From assembly GCA_905250115.1 (NCBI GenBank), contig CAJNOI010000073.1, positions 399,040 to 463,039 of the forward strand: a stretch of 64,000 bases of DNA, in the 5' to 3' direction. The position numbers and the translations under genes were made by a program. Under the pieces are notes generated by a model. The model searched no databases, was not told the origin of the DNA, and saw nothing but the letters and a program-made list of their open reading frames with translations. The number at the start of each line of letters is the position of its first letter. The stretch's first letter is position 1. The DNA is from Adineta steineri. Lineage: Eukaryota; Rotifera; Eurotatoria; Adinetida; Adinetidae. Shown here one piece after another: positions 1 through 12,560 of the stretch.

Positions 1-1965
1 ATTCTAAAAAGTAATCATAGATCCGAATTTTTCATCCTTGAAAATAGTGATCATATACTATTATAAATGTTTTTTTTGTCCGTTGACTGTGACTGGTATC
101 CAATACGCTTCATTTCAATATGATAATACCAAACGAAAGAAGTACTATTACTACCATTCTTACTATTCATTTTCACTATACTACATGAGACATTATCATA
201 CAAAAGGTATATATAACATACAGTGATTTAGGTATAAAATAGTTATGTATATATTAACTAGTCTATAGTGTGTGATATCATCGAAAGTTTCCTTGGCTTG
301 AGTAGATTATAAACATATAGTTATGATGTCCTTAGCGTAAGCATACGTCGAATTTTTAACAGACGTAGTGATTTTCTATTATAGTGGATTTACTCAAAAT
401 TCGACTCATACTCATGTCAAAGGCAGCAGAACTCTATGATTATAATCTATTCTAATAGAGAAAATAGTCTATGATATAATAAATCATAGATTAGCTAACA
501 TATACATATATCCAGTCAACTGGTATTGGTGTATAACTAACGTACAGAAAAATAAACAGTGTTCATGATAATAATAGGAAAGAAAAACGAATGAAAAAGA
601 GAGTAAGGGACTACATTATATATGGGTGGTATGAGTTACTTATTGATAACATAGCAAACTCACACGCATCATCACATCATCACGTTTCACAACCGCACAA
701 GAAAAACAGATCAAGCCGTTGTGGTATTGTATTATATAATAGGAAAAAAATATGTTATTTTAAGATTGTTAGTATATAAAATGACTAACTAAAGAAAAAA
801 CAATTCATAAAACTGTTTCGAGAATAAATATCACACTATAATAAGTAAACATAGAATACTAGACAAGTTGACAGTTTTTGATTACTAAAAAATTATTTTT
901 ATTATTATATTAATGAACAAACCGATCAATTAAGATAAAAGAAAATATCACAGGGGCTAAAACTCACTATTTCAATGTCAATCGATCGAGATAAACTCAT
1001 AAAATGAATAGCAAATCCATTGAGGAAATACACACTTTGGTAAAATTACAACTTAAAATATGTCAATATTGATATGTTTATATTTGAGAAACATTATAAA
1101 ATATCCATTCAAAGATAATTAGTAAGGAAAACAACTATTTTAATTGCATGATATGGAATTTATTCTACTAGATTCAGATCCAAACTAAGTAACAGTCATG
1201 CTATGAAATATTCGGGAAAATATATTTCAAAAAATAATTGGCAAAGCTTTCTTGTATCATAATTAACTCACATATTAATTAATGTCATGATCACAATCCA
1301 TTTTTCTTTTAACAAATTAATGTATCTGTCACTGTTCTCGATTCATTATACTCATTAATATAGTGGTGAATAGGAATACACCAAATCCTAAAACTGTAAC
1401 ATAGAGGATGCAGATTTTCGATTTGAAAACTCGTCTAATCTTTAGTTCGTTGATAGCCAATTTTCTTGCTGTGTTTGAAAAAATATCTTATTTGTACAAT
1501 ACAGGAAGAGTTTTCAGTGTTGTCAAGTTCAATAAAGAAGTTATAGTTCTTGTCTATTGATGATAATTATTAACTCCTATACTACTATATCCTACAAAAC
1601 ACATATAAAAAATATAGTTGTTGTTAAACTTCTTTCCACTAGTTTATATAAAAGTTCTCAATAGTCGATAAGTTTCTTTTACTGTTCGCTATGATAGCGC
1701 TCAAATTTTTCTGTCAAAAATATATTAATTAAGCTAAGAAAAAATATTTTCGCGCAATGTTCCATTTTTTAATAAGTAATATTGAAGAATACTAAGTGTT
1801 TTGTAGATTTTCATTGGTCATTTTTCTACTTTTCAGAATTTAAGTTTCTATAAGTACTTATATAGTGTGATATCTTGTAAGTATTAGAATTAGTAAATAA
1901 AAAAAGAGTTCAAACTAACCCGACCATCAATGTTCAGAGAGTATTAATTAATAACAAATTTAATT
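1..1965. other. Intergenic region, no gene recognised
   Basis: AT-rich sequence downstream of the polyketide synthase stop codon. Only short open frames of about 60 codons occur, and none shows a family motif, splice-flanked exon structure or biased composition. I see no tRNA-like cloverleaf, tandem repeat or delimited transposon here. It may hold the 3' UTR of the minus-strand PKS at its right end. Confidence 0.6.
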
Positions 1966-4900
1966 CTAATCATCCAAAAGAATTAATCGTACATCGATTA
2001 TCATTGAATGATTGTTAAGCTGTCTTATCATTTCATGCGCAATGATTTCTTCTTGTTTGTTGCGATTAGCCACTAGATGATAAGGTCCGCGTGGTTGAAT
2101 ACGACGCATTTGTGAGATCATATTTTGAGCATAAGCAGATGTACTTGTATCCGATATCGTTAACGGTAGTTGAATAGCATAGATGGTAGCTGACGCTGTT
2201 TGACTTTGCTGTTCAGATAATTTGTGCATAAATAGTGCAAAGGACTCGTCAGTATTCGTTATTGCCTGCTCCACGATATAGAAGATAATAGAGCTATTGG
2301 TTTGAGTCGGACGTTGAATACAAATAATATTTTCTGTACTAGTGTGTATAGAAGTGTTAGATAATTTGATATTATTTTCATCAATCAGATCAGAGTCTAC
2401 ATTTTGTTCTGTACCAATTGATGTGGTAACTTGTTGTTGATCGTGGAGCTTATTACGTATAACTATTGCAATTCTTTCAATAGAATATCCTTGAAGAAGA
2501 TCAGCTAATGGTATATAGACACCAGTTTCTTGTCCCAACCAATTGTATAGTGAGATAGCAGCTAATGAATCCATGCCTTGACTCACAAGTGAACGATCAA
2601 TTAATATACGATCGACACTGACTGCACCTAAGAGACGTACTACAGCTTCCTGAGTTCGCTCAATAATAGTTTCCTTTTGATTCAAGTCAGAATTAGCCGT
2701 ACCGTCGATTTTCGATGATATAGATGTGTTGCTGAGCTTCATTTCAACATAGCGTTGCTGTGCGATTTGAGTTAACTGGAATGTTGCTAGTTTGTGTCGT
2801 CTTTCATACAATGTTTGCCAATTAACCGCAAAAATAATAGGACACGGACAAGTATTCTGATGTTTATAAAAATGTTCTATCAATTCAAATACAATCACTG
2901 TTGGTACTAATTCAAAGCCTTGTGTCGTTTGAAAACTTGTTAACCACTCTCGTTGTCTATGAAACATACCAGCACCACTCACTGCTGGTAAACTGATAGA
3001 AAGAGCTGGTAAATTGAGTTTTTGCATACGATAATGAGCAAGAGCATCAAGAAATTGATTACCGGCATTGTAACCGGCAGATGCTAATTCAAGGAGATGA
3101 TTTCGAATTGATGAAAACATAATAAAAAAGTGAAGCGGTGTATGAGTACGTTGTGTTACTTGATGAAGAATCCAAGCACCGCGGGCCTTTGGTGCAAGAA
3201 CACGTGCTATATGCTCTTGTGTTAAATTACTGAGAGTATGATCTTCTGCAATAACAGCACTATGAATAATACCTCGAACAGGATAAGAACTTTGATTCAG
3301 TCTCACAATAAGATCATGAACTTGTTGAAAATTTGTCACATCTGCTTGTACAACATCAACATGAGCATTATGTTCATTTACTGCTCGTTTCAATCGTAAC
3401 CAGTCATCATATTGTGGATTGGAAGGTTGTTCAAGTTCAACTAAGGTTCGACGACTCATCAGTGCTATTTGTTTAACACCGCGTTTCTCTATCATCCAAC
3501 GAGACATTGTCAATCCAAGACCGCCAAAACCACCAGATATTAGAATTGTTCCATTGTTACAGACATTCGAAGGAAACATAATATCATTATCTAGAAAAAC
3601 TCATTAGAAGTGAAGTGAAAAAGAAATAGAGATTACCTTCTGCTAAGTTCTTCGATTTCTTGATATTCAGATGTAGTGGTTGTTCAGACAAAGTTAAACG
3701 AACAACAGCTTTACCCATCATTTGAGCATTATTGCATCTCATAAAACCTTCAATTACTTCAGATGGTTCATAGATGACCGTCGGCTCGATTAATTTTAAT
3801 CTACCTTGAATCAATAAATCAACCATTTCTTGTAGCATCATCCGACACATAGGTAATTGTTGGTCACCAAATGAAGCTAAATCGATTACATGAAAACTAC
3901 AGTCTGAGCGTAAGTCAAATAAAGACAACTGACTCTTATCAAAAATATCTCGTTGTCCCCATTCGACAAAATGACCATGGGAAGCAAGTAGTTTGACGGA
4001 TTCTTTTAGAAGTGAACCCGATAATGAATTAATGACAACATCAACACCATTAGGTAGAATACTGCGTACATCATTAACAAAAGAAGTATCTCGACTATTG
4101 AATACGTATTCAATACCATAATGTTCACGAAGAAAGCGTCGTTTTTCTTCAGTTCCAGCTGTAGCCATAATACGAGCACCAATCCATTGACAATACTGAA
4201 TGCAAATTTGACCAGCACGTCTTGTTGCAGCATGAATGAGAACAGTATGATAAGATTGAAGATGAACACGATATTTGAGTGAATATATTACTGTTAAACA
4301 TGGAGTTGGCATTCCTGATAACTGTTCATCAGTAAGAGGACATTCATGTGGAATACGAATGACTAACGATGAATGAACAATAATATGCGAATGAAATACA
4401 CCGTGAGCAGAGAAGCCTACAACATGATCACCCAATTGAAAACTAACAGTAGGACACGCACGTACAACAGTACCAACAAAATCTGAACCTGGTTCGGTAT
4501 CTTGATTAGGTTTTGGTTGATTTTCATCAGATTGTGCAAAAGGACGCGTATGCGGATAAAGACCACGTGATTTGAGTACATCTCGAAAATTAATACCAAC
4601 ACAATGAACACGAACTTCTACCATACCTGGTAGTAATTCTTTTTCTCTATCTTCTTCAATCCATGTTAATTCAGAAATAAAACGAGATTGTGGTACATAA
4701 ATACGAAATGGTTTTTGATCTGCATCCCGTTTAGGAATAATAGAAATTTGTTCTAGTTTAGATTTCTCTTGTTCATTGTTATCGTCATCAATAGATTTTT
4801 GCAACATTTCGTAATGCCATGTTATATGTTTGACTTGATTTTCATTCGTGTCAAGATACAGCACAATCTCGGAATTATTGTTTGAATATCGAGAACTCAT

Positions 4901-7900
4901 CATATGTTGTATTAAAGCATGCACAAATATTGGCTTGTTGATCGATGTCATTGGTGATTGTAGATCAATTAGTTTTAATCGATTTCGTTCGTATTCAATC
5001 ATCAAACTTCGTGTAAGCCCAATAATTGGTGATGTGATTATATTGTAATCAGAACCGATATTGAGCTGTGCATGATGCGTGATAACAAACACAAATGGAT
5101 AAAAATGAGGAGATTTTGTATGAATTGTTTGAAGAATGAGAGATAGTGTACTGCACATAATCTCTTCATGTTGTTTGAATGCTAAATCACCGTTACCATC
5201 AAGTAATGTTTGTTCAAGTGGCCATGCAAAAACAATATACAACTGTGTATATGTTGTTATTATTTCTTCAATTGTGGAACGAATTAGTTCTGTGATTGAA
5301 CTGCGAATATCAAAAAAACGATAATTTGTACATGGTAAAAATGAGATTATAGTGTGGCCAAGACTTCCAACATCATTTCTGGCAAAGAGAAGCCATCTTT
5401 GATGTTTTCTTTCATCAAGTGTCTGTAATATTTCGTGAGACATCGTTTTCTGTGCTATAATTAGTGTACTTTCAAATTGACTCCATATTGGTGTGATAGT
5501 TGTAAATCCACCTATTTGTTTTAGAACGGTGACCCATTGCTGGATGTCATTCAAAGCACGAGTATTATTTAACGGTGACCACCATTGGTCGAGTAGACCT
5601 AGTATAAGATCAAAATATAGAGGAACACCAATTAACTCAAACAATAAAAGAAGTCCGTTGGGAGCAAGTAAGCGACGAAGATTGATAAGAGATTCTGCTA
5701 AATCTTCATTTCTTGGAAGTTGATTTGCACCAAAAATAATATCGAATGATTCGATTGGTATTTTGGCAAGTGTTGCACTGTCAAACAAATCAAGTGTTTG
5801 GTCGTATGTAATCGATAAACGAGTTTGATCGGCTAAACGTGTTTCAAATATTTGTTCAGCTTGAGCAAGTTGTGTCGTATCCATATTCGCATAATGGAGG
5901 TCAATCCATAGATCTGTATGATGTGATAAGTTGAGCAACAGATCAAGAATAGGAAGGACATCCGAACATTCACTACTAGCAAACCAACATATACGCAATC
6001 GATAGTGGCTGAGTGAGCCATAGCTATTTCGTTTATGTTCAACCCGAAGATGTTGATCAATTGCATCAAATATCATTTGTGTTTTATTTTCACTCATGAT
6101 GTTTTTTACTTGTTGTAAAATACGTCCGGTATCATCGTTTCCTAAGAATACATCTAGTCCACTCTGTTGCCCTGTAAAAATTGCTTTTAATCGCGATCCG
6201 TACGTGTTTAATAAGGTCAGAATTGGTTCGAGACGTGAAAAACGCTTGAGCAGTTGCATAAGACAAAGTTGTGTAGAATGAAATGTCACTTGTTCGCATA
6301 AAAGTGAAGTTAACAAGTGACAAGCACTCAATAAAGGACGATACTGATCATCAACAAGACTTAAATCGAGCTCTTTGAGTGATAATTGAGCATAATATGC
6401 AGCTAGTTTGTTGAACGGTTCAATCGATTCAACCAAATCTTGATTGCTAACAGTATCGATTTTACTATTAAAAATTTTCTCAGGTGATGGAAACAAATCA
6501 GCTACACTTGTTACTATTGGTGAATCATTCCATACTTGTTTCATAGAATAGTCTTTTATAAGACTATCTATATGTTCTTTATGATCGACACTAGGCAAAT
6601 CAACTGTGATATTTAATTTATCAAAAATAGATTTTTCTAATGTCCATCGACCGGATCGTGTGCCTTGAATTTGTTGAGTAGCAAGACCTTCAACTGTACA
6701 GATGATTTCTTTTGAAGAAGCGTTTTTGTCACCACTTGAAAGAATCATTATATCACAAGTATGTGCTTGTTCTTGACTCTGACCACAAACATTATCATTA
6801 TAATTGCCACGCATTTCAATATTGGAATAAGATAAGCTTTTGTTTGTACTACTAACAAATTTTTGAATACTAATTGGAAGAAATGTTGTATCAGTGCCAG
6901 GTAGTAAAGCTATAAGCGGATGAAAACAAGCATCAAGTACTGATGGATGAAGTAAATAATAAGAAGTAAGATCATTGATTTTATTAAGATCATTTGAAAC
7001 TTGAGCTGTAACTGTAGATGTTGTACCTTGTAAGAAGTTCATATTTTGAAATAAAGGTCCAAATTGATAACCTCTTGTTGACGCATAACTATAAAAATTG
7101 GACGTATCATGTATCGACCATGTTGTATCAAGAATCATATTAGTAGTAAGTATTGCGGTTGTTTTTTGTTGAGTATTATCCATATTAACTCGACCATGAG
7201 CGTGTAATGTGAATTCATTCAGAGAATATTGACTGAGAGTTTGTTGATCGAGAAAAGAATCAATGAAATCATTACTAGCCATGCCTAATGAATGCATACA
7301 ATCTGAACCGGCTGATGTCCATGGTCGACTGTAGATGGACCATTCACGTTTTGGCATATCAATTTGTGTAAATACTTCTGTCAGTTCATGCTGAGTAAGA
7401 ATGAGTGCTTTGACGAATTTGATTTCTTCTAAAATAATTAAAGATTGATCTTTGTTATCAAATGATGGAAATAACTGTCGATAGCCTGCTGTGGCTATTT
7501 CAAGTAGAGCTGTAGCAGGAAAAAGAAAAGCATCTTGAATTTTGTGGTCTTTCAAATAAGCATGTTGTGGTAGATTGATATTGATAAGACTTCTCCATGT
7601 CGCAGTTGTTTGTCCAGTCAATTGACGAACACCAAGTAAAGGATGAGTTTGAATACGATTAGCTAAACGTTTCATAACTGATTCTTTTGACTCATACCAA
7701 CATGAACTAAGATCAAATGCATACAATGGAAAATCATCAAAGAATGCTTCATCTTTGTTTGAAGATAAAATATTTCGAGTATGAAAATATTGTTGCCAAA
7801 TATCAGGTGAAATTGTTAATTGTGCCAGGCTTGTCAATAATGTGATCTGTTCATTTTCTTTTCGTTTTAATGTTGGAAGAATAAGTGGTTTTTGATTTGT

Positions 7901-10636
7901 TGATTGATAACATTCTTGAATAGATGTAGCCAAGACCGGATGTGGTGAGAGTTCAAGAAAAATAGTTGCATCATCATTCCGTGCAATAGACACTATAGCA
8001 TCATGAAATCGAACAACTTGTCTTACATTTGTCCACCAATAATGTGCATCAACTGGTATTTCATTACTTAATGCACCTCCAATGACACTTGAATATAGAC
8101 GAGCTTCAGCACACTTTGGATCGAACATTTGCCGTGGATCTTTGAGAGGAAGTCCTCGAATATCACTTAGCGATGATAACAGTTCTTTTTCAATATCAAA
8201 ACGATCCATTTGATAAGAATGAAATGCATTTTCTATGCGAAGACGAGCTTTGAAAACATTTGGATGAAATGTCGAAAGCCTTTGTTGTAATTCATCAATA
8301 GTCTTTTCATCTCCACTTAATGCGACAGAACGAGGACTATTTACAGTTGCAATACAAACAAGATGTTCAATATCTTTGAGAAGTTCATTTTGTACTTCTT
8401 CTTCACTCATGGATATGGCTAACATGCAACCACCTTGTCGTGTATTACGATTTTGAAGACTTGATCGATGATAAACAATACGAACAGCTTCCTGCAAAGT
8501 GAGACGACCAGCAACAAAAGCAGCAGCTTGATCTCCAGCACTTTGTGAGACGATTGTTGAAGGATAAATATTCCATGAGACGAGTAAAGCAGCTAGAGCA
8601 ACTTGAATAGCAAATAAAGTTGGTTGAGCAATATTTGTATCATTAATACGAGATTCTTGTTCATTCTTTTTTTCAATTAATTCTTCTAATAATCGCCATT
8701 CACCATTGTTGATCTTTGTCATTTCATTATCAATCAATTGTATCCATTGAGTAAAAACAGGTTCACTTTCATATAATTGTCGACCCATCGCCCACCATTG
8801 AGGACCTTGCCCACTAAAAACGAAACATATTTTTTGTGATAACGGTATCGTTGGACGTAATTCAATAGCAAGCCCTGAGATTGTCTGTTCGGCAAGAAAA
8901 GCATCGAGTTGTTGTTGTAGTTGTTGACGATTTGCAAATACAAAGATGGTTAAATGTATATAGCTAATTGTTCGTCGAAGAAGAAGTTGTCGAGAAATAC
9001 GTTGAAAGAAAGCATGATCATTATCTACATCAAAAGTTGGTCTTTTTTGTAACCATTGATTGAATTGTGCTACTTGATCTTTGAGAGATTTGCGACTTTT
9101 TGCTAAAATAAGAAAATAATAAGAATGACAATGTTTGATAATCGTCTACTTACTTGAAAACAGAAAGATGAAGTATTGTTTGTTTTCTATTTGATGGTGT
9201 CCATCAGCACGACCATTTGTATATCCATTAGTAATGGACTTTTTTGCACTGGGTCGATATTCTTCGACAATGGCATGTACATTGTTACCACCCATGCCAA
9301 ATGAATTGATAGCAATAGATATCGGATCAGTGTCAGTGGAAGGTGGAAAAGGTACGGAATGAAGTACAACATGAAGATTATAACGTTGTGCTTCGATTCG
9401 GGGATTGAGTGATGTGAACTGCATATTTGGTGGAATAGCTCGATGGTGCATACACATAGCAACTTTGATTAATCCAGTAATACCAGCTGCACCTTCTGTG
9501 TGTCCCAAATTACTCTTAACAGAACCAATCAATAATGGAGGTTCAAGCGATGATCGATTGAAAAAACGACCTAGACAATTTGCTTCAATAGGATCACCTA
9601 TTGGTGTACCAGTACCATGTGCTTCAACGTAGAAAATGCGTTGAGGATCAAAGTTTGTTCGTTTGTAAACATCAGTGAGCAGACGTGTTTGTCCAGCAGC
9701 TGATGGAACGACATAATTGCTTTTATCTTCATTTCCATCATGATTACTAAGCACATCGCGAATAACACAGTATATACGATCACCATCACGCTCAGCATCA
9801 CTCAATCGTTTCAACATGATAAGACCAAGACCATCACCTAACAACTTTTATTCTATTAGATGTATGCAAATATAACTCTTACCTTTAGCGTAACCATTAG
9901 CATCAGCACTAAATGATCGACTTCGTCCATCAGGTGATAGAGCACCAATGTTCGAAGTAGAAAAAACACTTTCTGGTGCAAAAGTACCATTAACACCACC
10001 ACATACAGCGATGTCTGCTTCATATGTGCGAAGAGTTTCTACAGCCATATGTACAGCTTCTAATGATGACGAACAAGCAACGTCTAATGAGACGTTAGGA
10101 CCTTGTAGATTAAAATGGTATGATAATCGAGCTGCAGCATTGTACAATAAACTATTGGGTCCATGAAATCTTGATCGATATTCGGGTTCCATTCGAATTA
10201 ATGTGTGCGCATGATCTGTAGAGAACTGTCCTATGTGCACAGATGTTCGTGAACCATGCATTTTTTCAATACTGTAACCAGCATCGTCAAGTAAATGAAC
10301 AAATTTAAGCATAAGTAATCGATGGCACGGATCTATACTGCCTGCTTCTGCGTCGGATAATCCAAAGAAACCTGCTTCGAATGTATCCCAGTGACTATTC
10401 GAGAGAAAATATCCTCTACGAATAAGTTTATTGCGCAGTTGTTGATTATTGTCCATATTGAACATATGAGCGCAATATGAATCAATATCGAGTCGATCAC
10501 GAGGTATTTCGCTACCCACATCTCGACTTTCATCCAATGCATGCCATAGATCATTTGGACTATGAATATCACCAGCAAATTCGCAGGCTATGCCAACAAT
10601 AGCCACTGGTTCCAAGAAGGTGCTGGAGGATGTCAT
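1966..10636 (-). CDS. Highly reducing type I polyketide synthase (KS-AT-DH-pseudoMT-ER-KR-ACP-TE-like)
   Basis: Iterative-type megasynthase that would extend an acyl chain with malonyl units and reduce it. Four exons on the minus strand (10636-9883, 9837-9154, 9102-3637, 3590-1966) with 45-51 nt GT..AG introns give 2,842 aa in frame. KS: Cys188 in DVACSSSL, His325 in VEAHGTGTPIGD, His364 in SNLGHTEGAAG. AT: FVFSGQGPQ near 575, nucleophile Ser667 in SQSAGDQ (the usual His before Ser is Gln), and AFHS, typical of malonyl selection. DH: His999 in DHKIQDAFLFP and Asp1203 in LDACFH. The methyltransferase-like core (about 1400-1640) lacks a glycine-rich SAM loop. ER about 1940-2280 has HAATRRAG where families carry GGVG. 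KR: SGGFGGLG 2320-2327, Ser2461/2462, Tyr2475, Asn2479. ACP: Ser2643 in GMDSL. The C-terminus (about 2735-2842) resembles the first part of a thioesterase but has no GxSxG. The start is the first Met before the KS. The same domain order occurs in animal FAS and FAS-like PKS, but the KS motifs look more like fungal or bacterial PKS; origin undecided. Confidence 0.93.
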
Positions 10637-10981
10637 TTGAGATATGTTGGATAAAAAACTAGTTGATTATCGGAAGAAATGAAACAAAAACTGATGAAGT
10701 TTTGATCTGAAAAAAAAGAAGTATTGAAAAGTATTGTGTGTCAAGAACACATAATATTAAAGAAAAGTCGCGAGAACTCTCCACAAACAGGCAAAGGCAA
10801 GATTTTTCGAGTGGTTTCTACGTATATCGAAAAATATACTTTACTAATCTATAGCTGTAACAACCGGCGAATGTTTCATTCTCGTCGATCTAAATACAAA
10901 AGAATAGAATTTATCTGTAGCAAAATAGTTACTTATTAATAAAATTGTATAATCACTAAACTGACAATTTATTTTTGAATG
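10637..10981. other. Short gap upstream of the PKS
   Basis: About 345 bp between the PKS start codon and the next decayed coding stretch. It would contain the minus-strand PKS promoter. No clear TATA or initiator element can be assigned from sequence alone. A plus-strand open frame of 71 codons here (10724-10939) has no family signature. Confidence 0.4.
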
Positions 10982-11879
10982 TTAATCTGATAAAAACGAT
11001 TGAAGATTAAACTGACTTGAATTTTGTGGAATTTCAAATTGATATTCATTTAATTTAATTGAATTTTTTGATGAGATTTGTTAAAATAATTCATTGAATA
11101 ATTTTGTTACTGATGATGAATGTGTTGAAAATGTCATTTCAATTAAATTTTTCATCAGATTTTGATCTTTCTTAGTTTCAATTATATTTAAAGTAATTTG
11201 TGGAAATTTTCTTGTACATTGGAGTATGAAAGAACTTTGTTCAAAAATTTGTTAAATTAATATTGAACTATAAACAGTTGTGAGTTCATCACCTTGACAT
11301 TGATTAAGCACAGATAAACTATTAAAAAGTACTTGACCAATTATTTCTCGAATATCATGATTAGAATTTTTATATAATAAATTTGATAGAGAAACTTCTC
11401 CTTCAAGTAAACAATCATAATGACGAAGACGAGCACCAAGATAAATTAAATCTACAGATGCATCTTTTGTTATGACAACATCATGTTGACCTTTGGCTTA
11501 AATAAATAAATATGAATTTGTTTAATAAGAGTAAAAAATGATGATTGATGAACATTTTTCAAGTATACTATATCATTATCGGTTAAATCATAAACTATAT
11601 TTGTAAATTGATAATCAATATAATTCATTCTTTTCCTTTAGTTTTTAAAATATCTTCAAGATAATGATGAGAATCAAATTTGATTTGCTAAAAATTCTCA
11701 AAGTATCTTTGGAAATCAAAATCATTTATTCGAATTGTATTTAAATCAAATAAGATCTGATTCAATTCAATTTGGTTTTTTACTAATATTGATGGATATG
11801 ATAAAGATTGAATATCAATTCTTGGTAAACTAGTTGCTGAAACTTCTAATTGAAGTATTTTAAAAACGAAAATATACAT
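10982..11879 (-). pseudogene. Unidentified decaying gene, minus strand, three in-frame stops
   Basis: Two coding-like blocks read on the minus strand. The first (11879-11688) is open for 63 codons and runs into TAG. The second (11488-10982) reads as protein for 169 codons except for two internal TAA stops, then ends at TAA. Between them lies a stretch with a third possible frame. The sequence is helix-rich and Leu/Ile/Asn-rich, with pieces such as LIYLGARLRHYDCLLEGEV and REIIGQVLFNSL, suggesting a HEAT/armadillo-like or other helical protein, but I do not recognise the family. Each of the three stops sits directly before a Gln-Ile codon pair (CAA ATC or CAA ATT) and would be a Gln codon if its first base were C, so C-to-T nonsense changes are the simplest reading. 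It could instead be a live gene with unseen introns around the stops, but no GT donors sit where needed. Confidence 0.5.
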
Positions 11880-12077
11880 AAAATAAAATTTTACCTGTAC
11901 GCTTTAAATTATTAATGGTAGACAAAATGAGTGTAATTTTGATGTAGTGTTTAATTTCATTAAACGTTAAATAGAAGAACTTCACTATCTATTAGTTGAG
12001 CCTGATGGTTTCTGTGTTGTGGCAAATATCAAGAAGAGAAATGTTGATGTTTATGGACATTAAAAAAGTTTTTGATT

Positions 12078-12560
12078 GACTGTAAATTACAAATTTTCGA
12101 TATGAAAATTATGAAGAAGACACATACTTACCTGTATGTAGGTAAAAAATAATTATCAATCACTTGAAAATAAATTTTTTTGTTATGATTTATATCAAGG
12201 ACATGCATGTTATCTATTTACTCATTAAAAATAATTTTCAATTAATGTAAAAATATAAANNNNNNNNNNCATTCCTGTAAAATCGAAAATTTTGTTATGA
12301 TTTATATCAAGGAGATACACGTTTACAGGTGTACGCATAAAAAAATATTTTTTATTCCTGTAAAATCGAAAATTTTGTTATTTGTATCAAGAAAATACAT
12401 TCTTACTTGTATGGACAATAAAAATATTTTGTATTACTGTAAAATATAAAAGTTTTGTTATGACCTATATTAGGGAGATAAAGGCTTATGTGTATGCACG
12501 TTATAGGTAATTATCGATGACTCTAAATTATAATACTTTGGTATGACTGGTAAGAGGGAG
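12078..12560. repeat. Degenerate ~80-bp tandem repeat array
   Basis: A unit containing ctgtaaaat..gaaaattttg, then ttatgatttatatcaagga and an ACGT-rich centre recurs about every 79-83 bp. Recognisable unit starts are near 12078, 12160, 12239, 12274, 12357, 12437 and 12517. Outer copies are strongly diverged; the copies at 12274 and 12357 are the most alike. The 10-N gap at 12260-12269 falls inside the array, so copy number is probably collapsed in the assembly. Confidence 0.7.
12260..12269. other. Assembly gap (10 N)
   Basis: Run of ten N inside the 80-bp tandem repeat array. The spacing of flanking units (12239 to 12274) is shorter than one period, so sequence is missing here. Confidence 0.95.

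Noticed and set aside
38..779. Two 62-codon ORFs at the left edge
   Set aside because: No splice context, family motif or codon signal; expected by chance in AT-rich DNA.
4006..6323. Several short ORFs antisense or out of frame within the PKS
   Set aside because: They overlap the 1,800-codon PKS exon, whose frame carries all catalytic motifs.
1966..10636. Reading the megasynthase as a plain animal fatty acid synthase
   Set aside because: Domain order agrees with FAS, but the KS motifs (DVACSSSL, VEAHGTGTPIGDPIE) and the missing functional TE fit a PKS better. Not fully excluded; phylogeny would decide.
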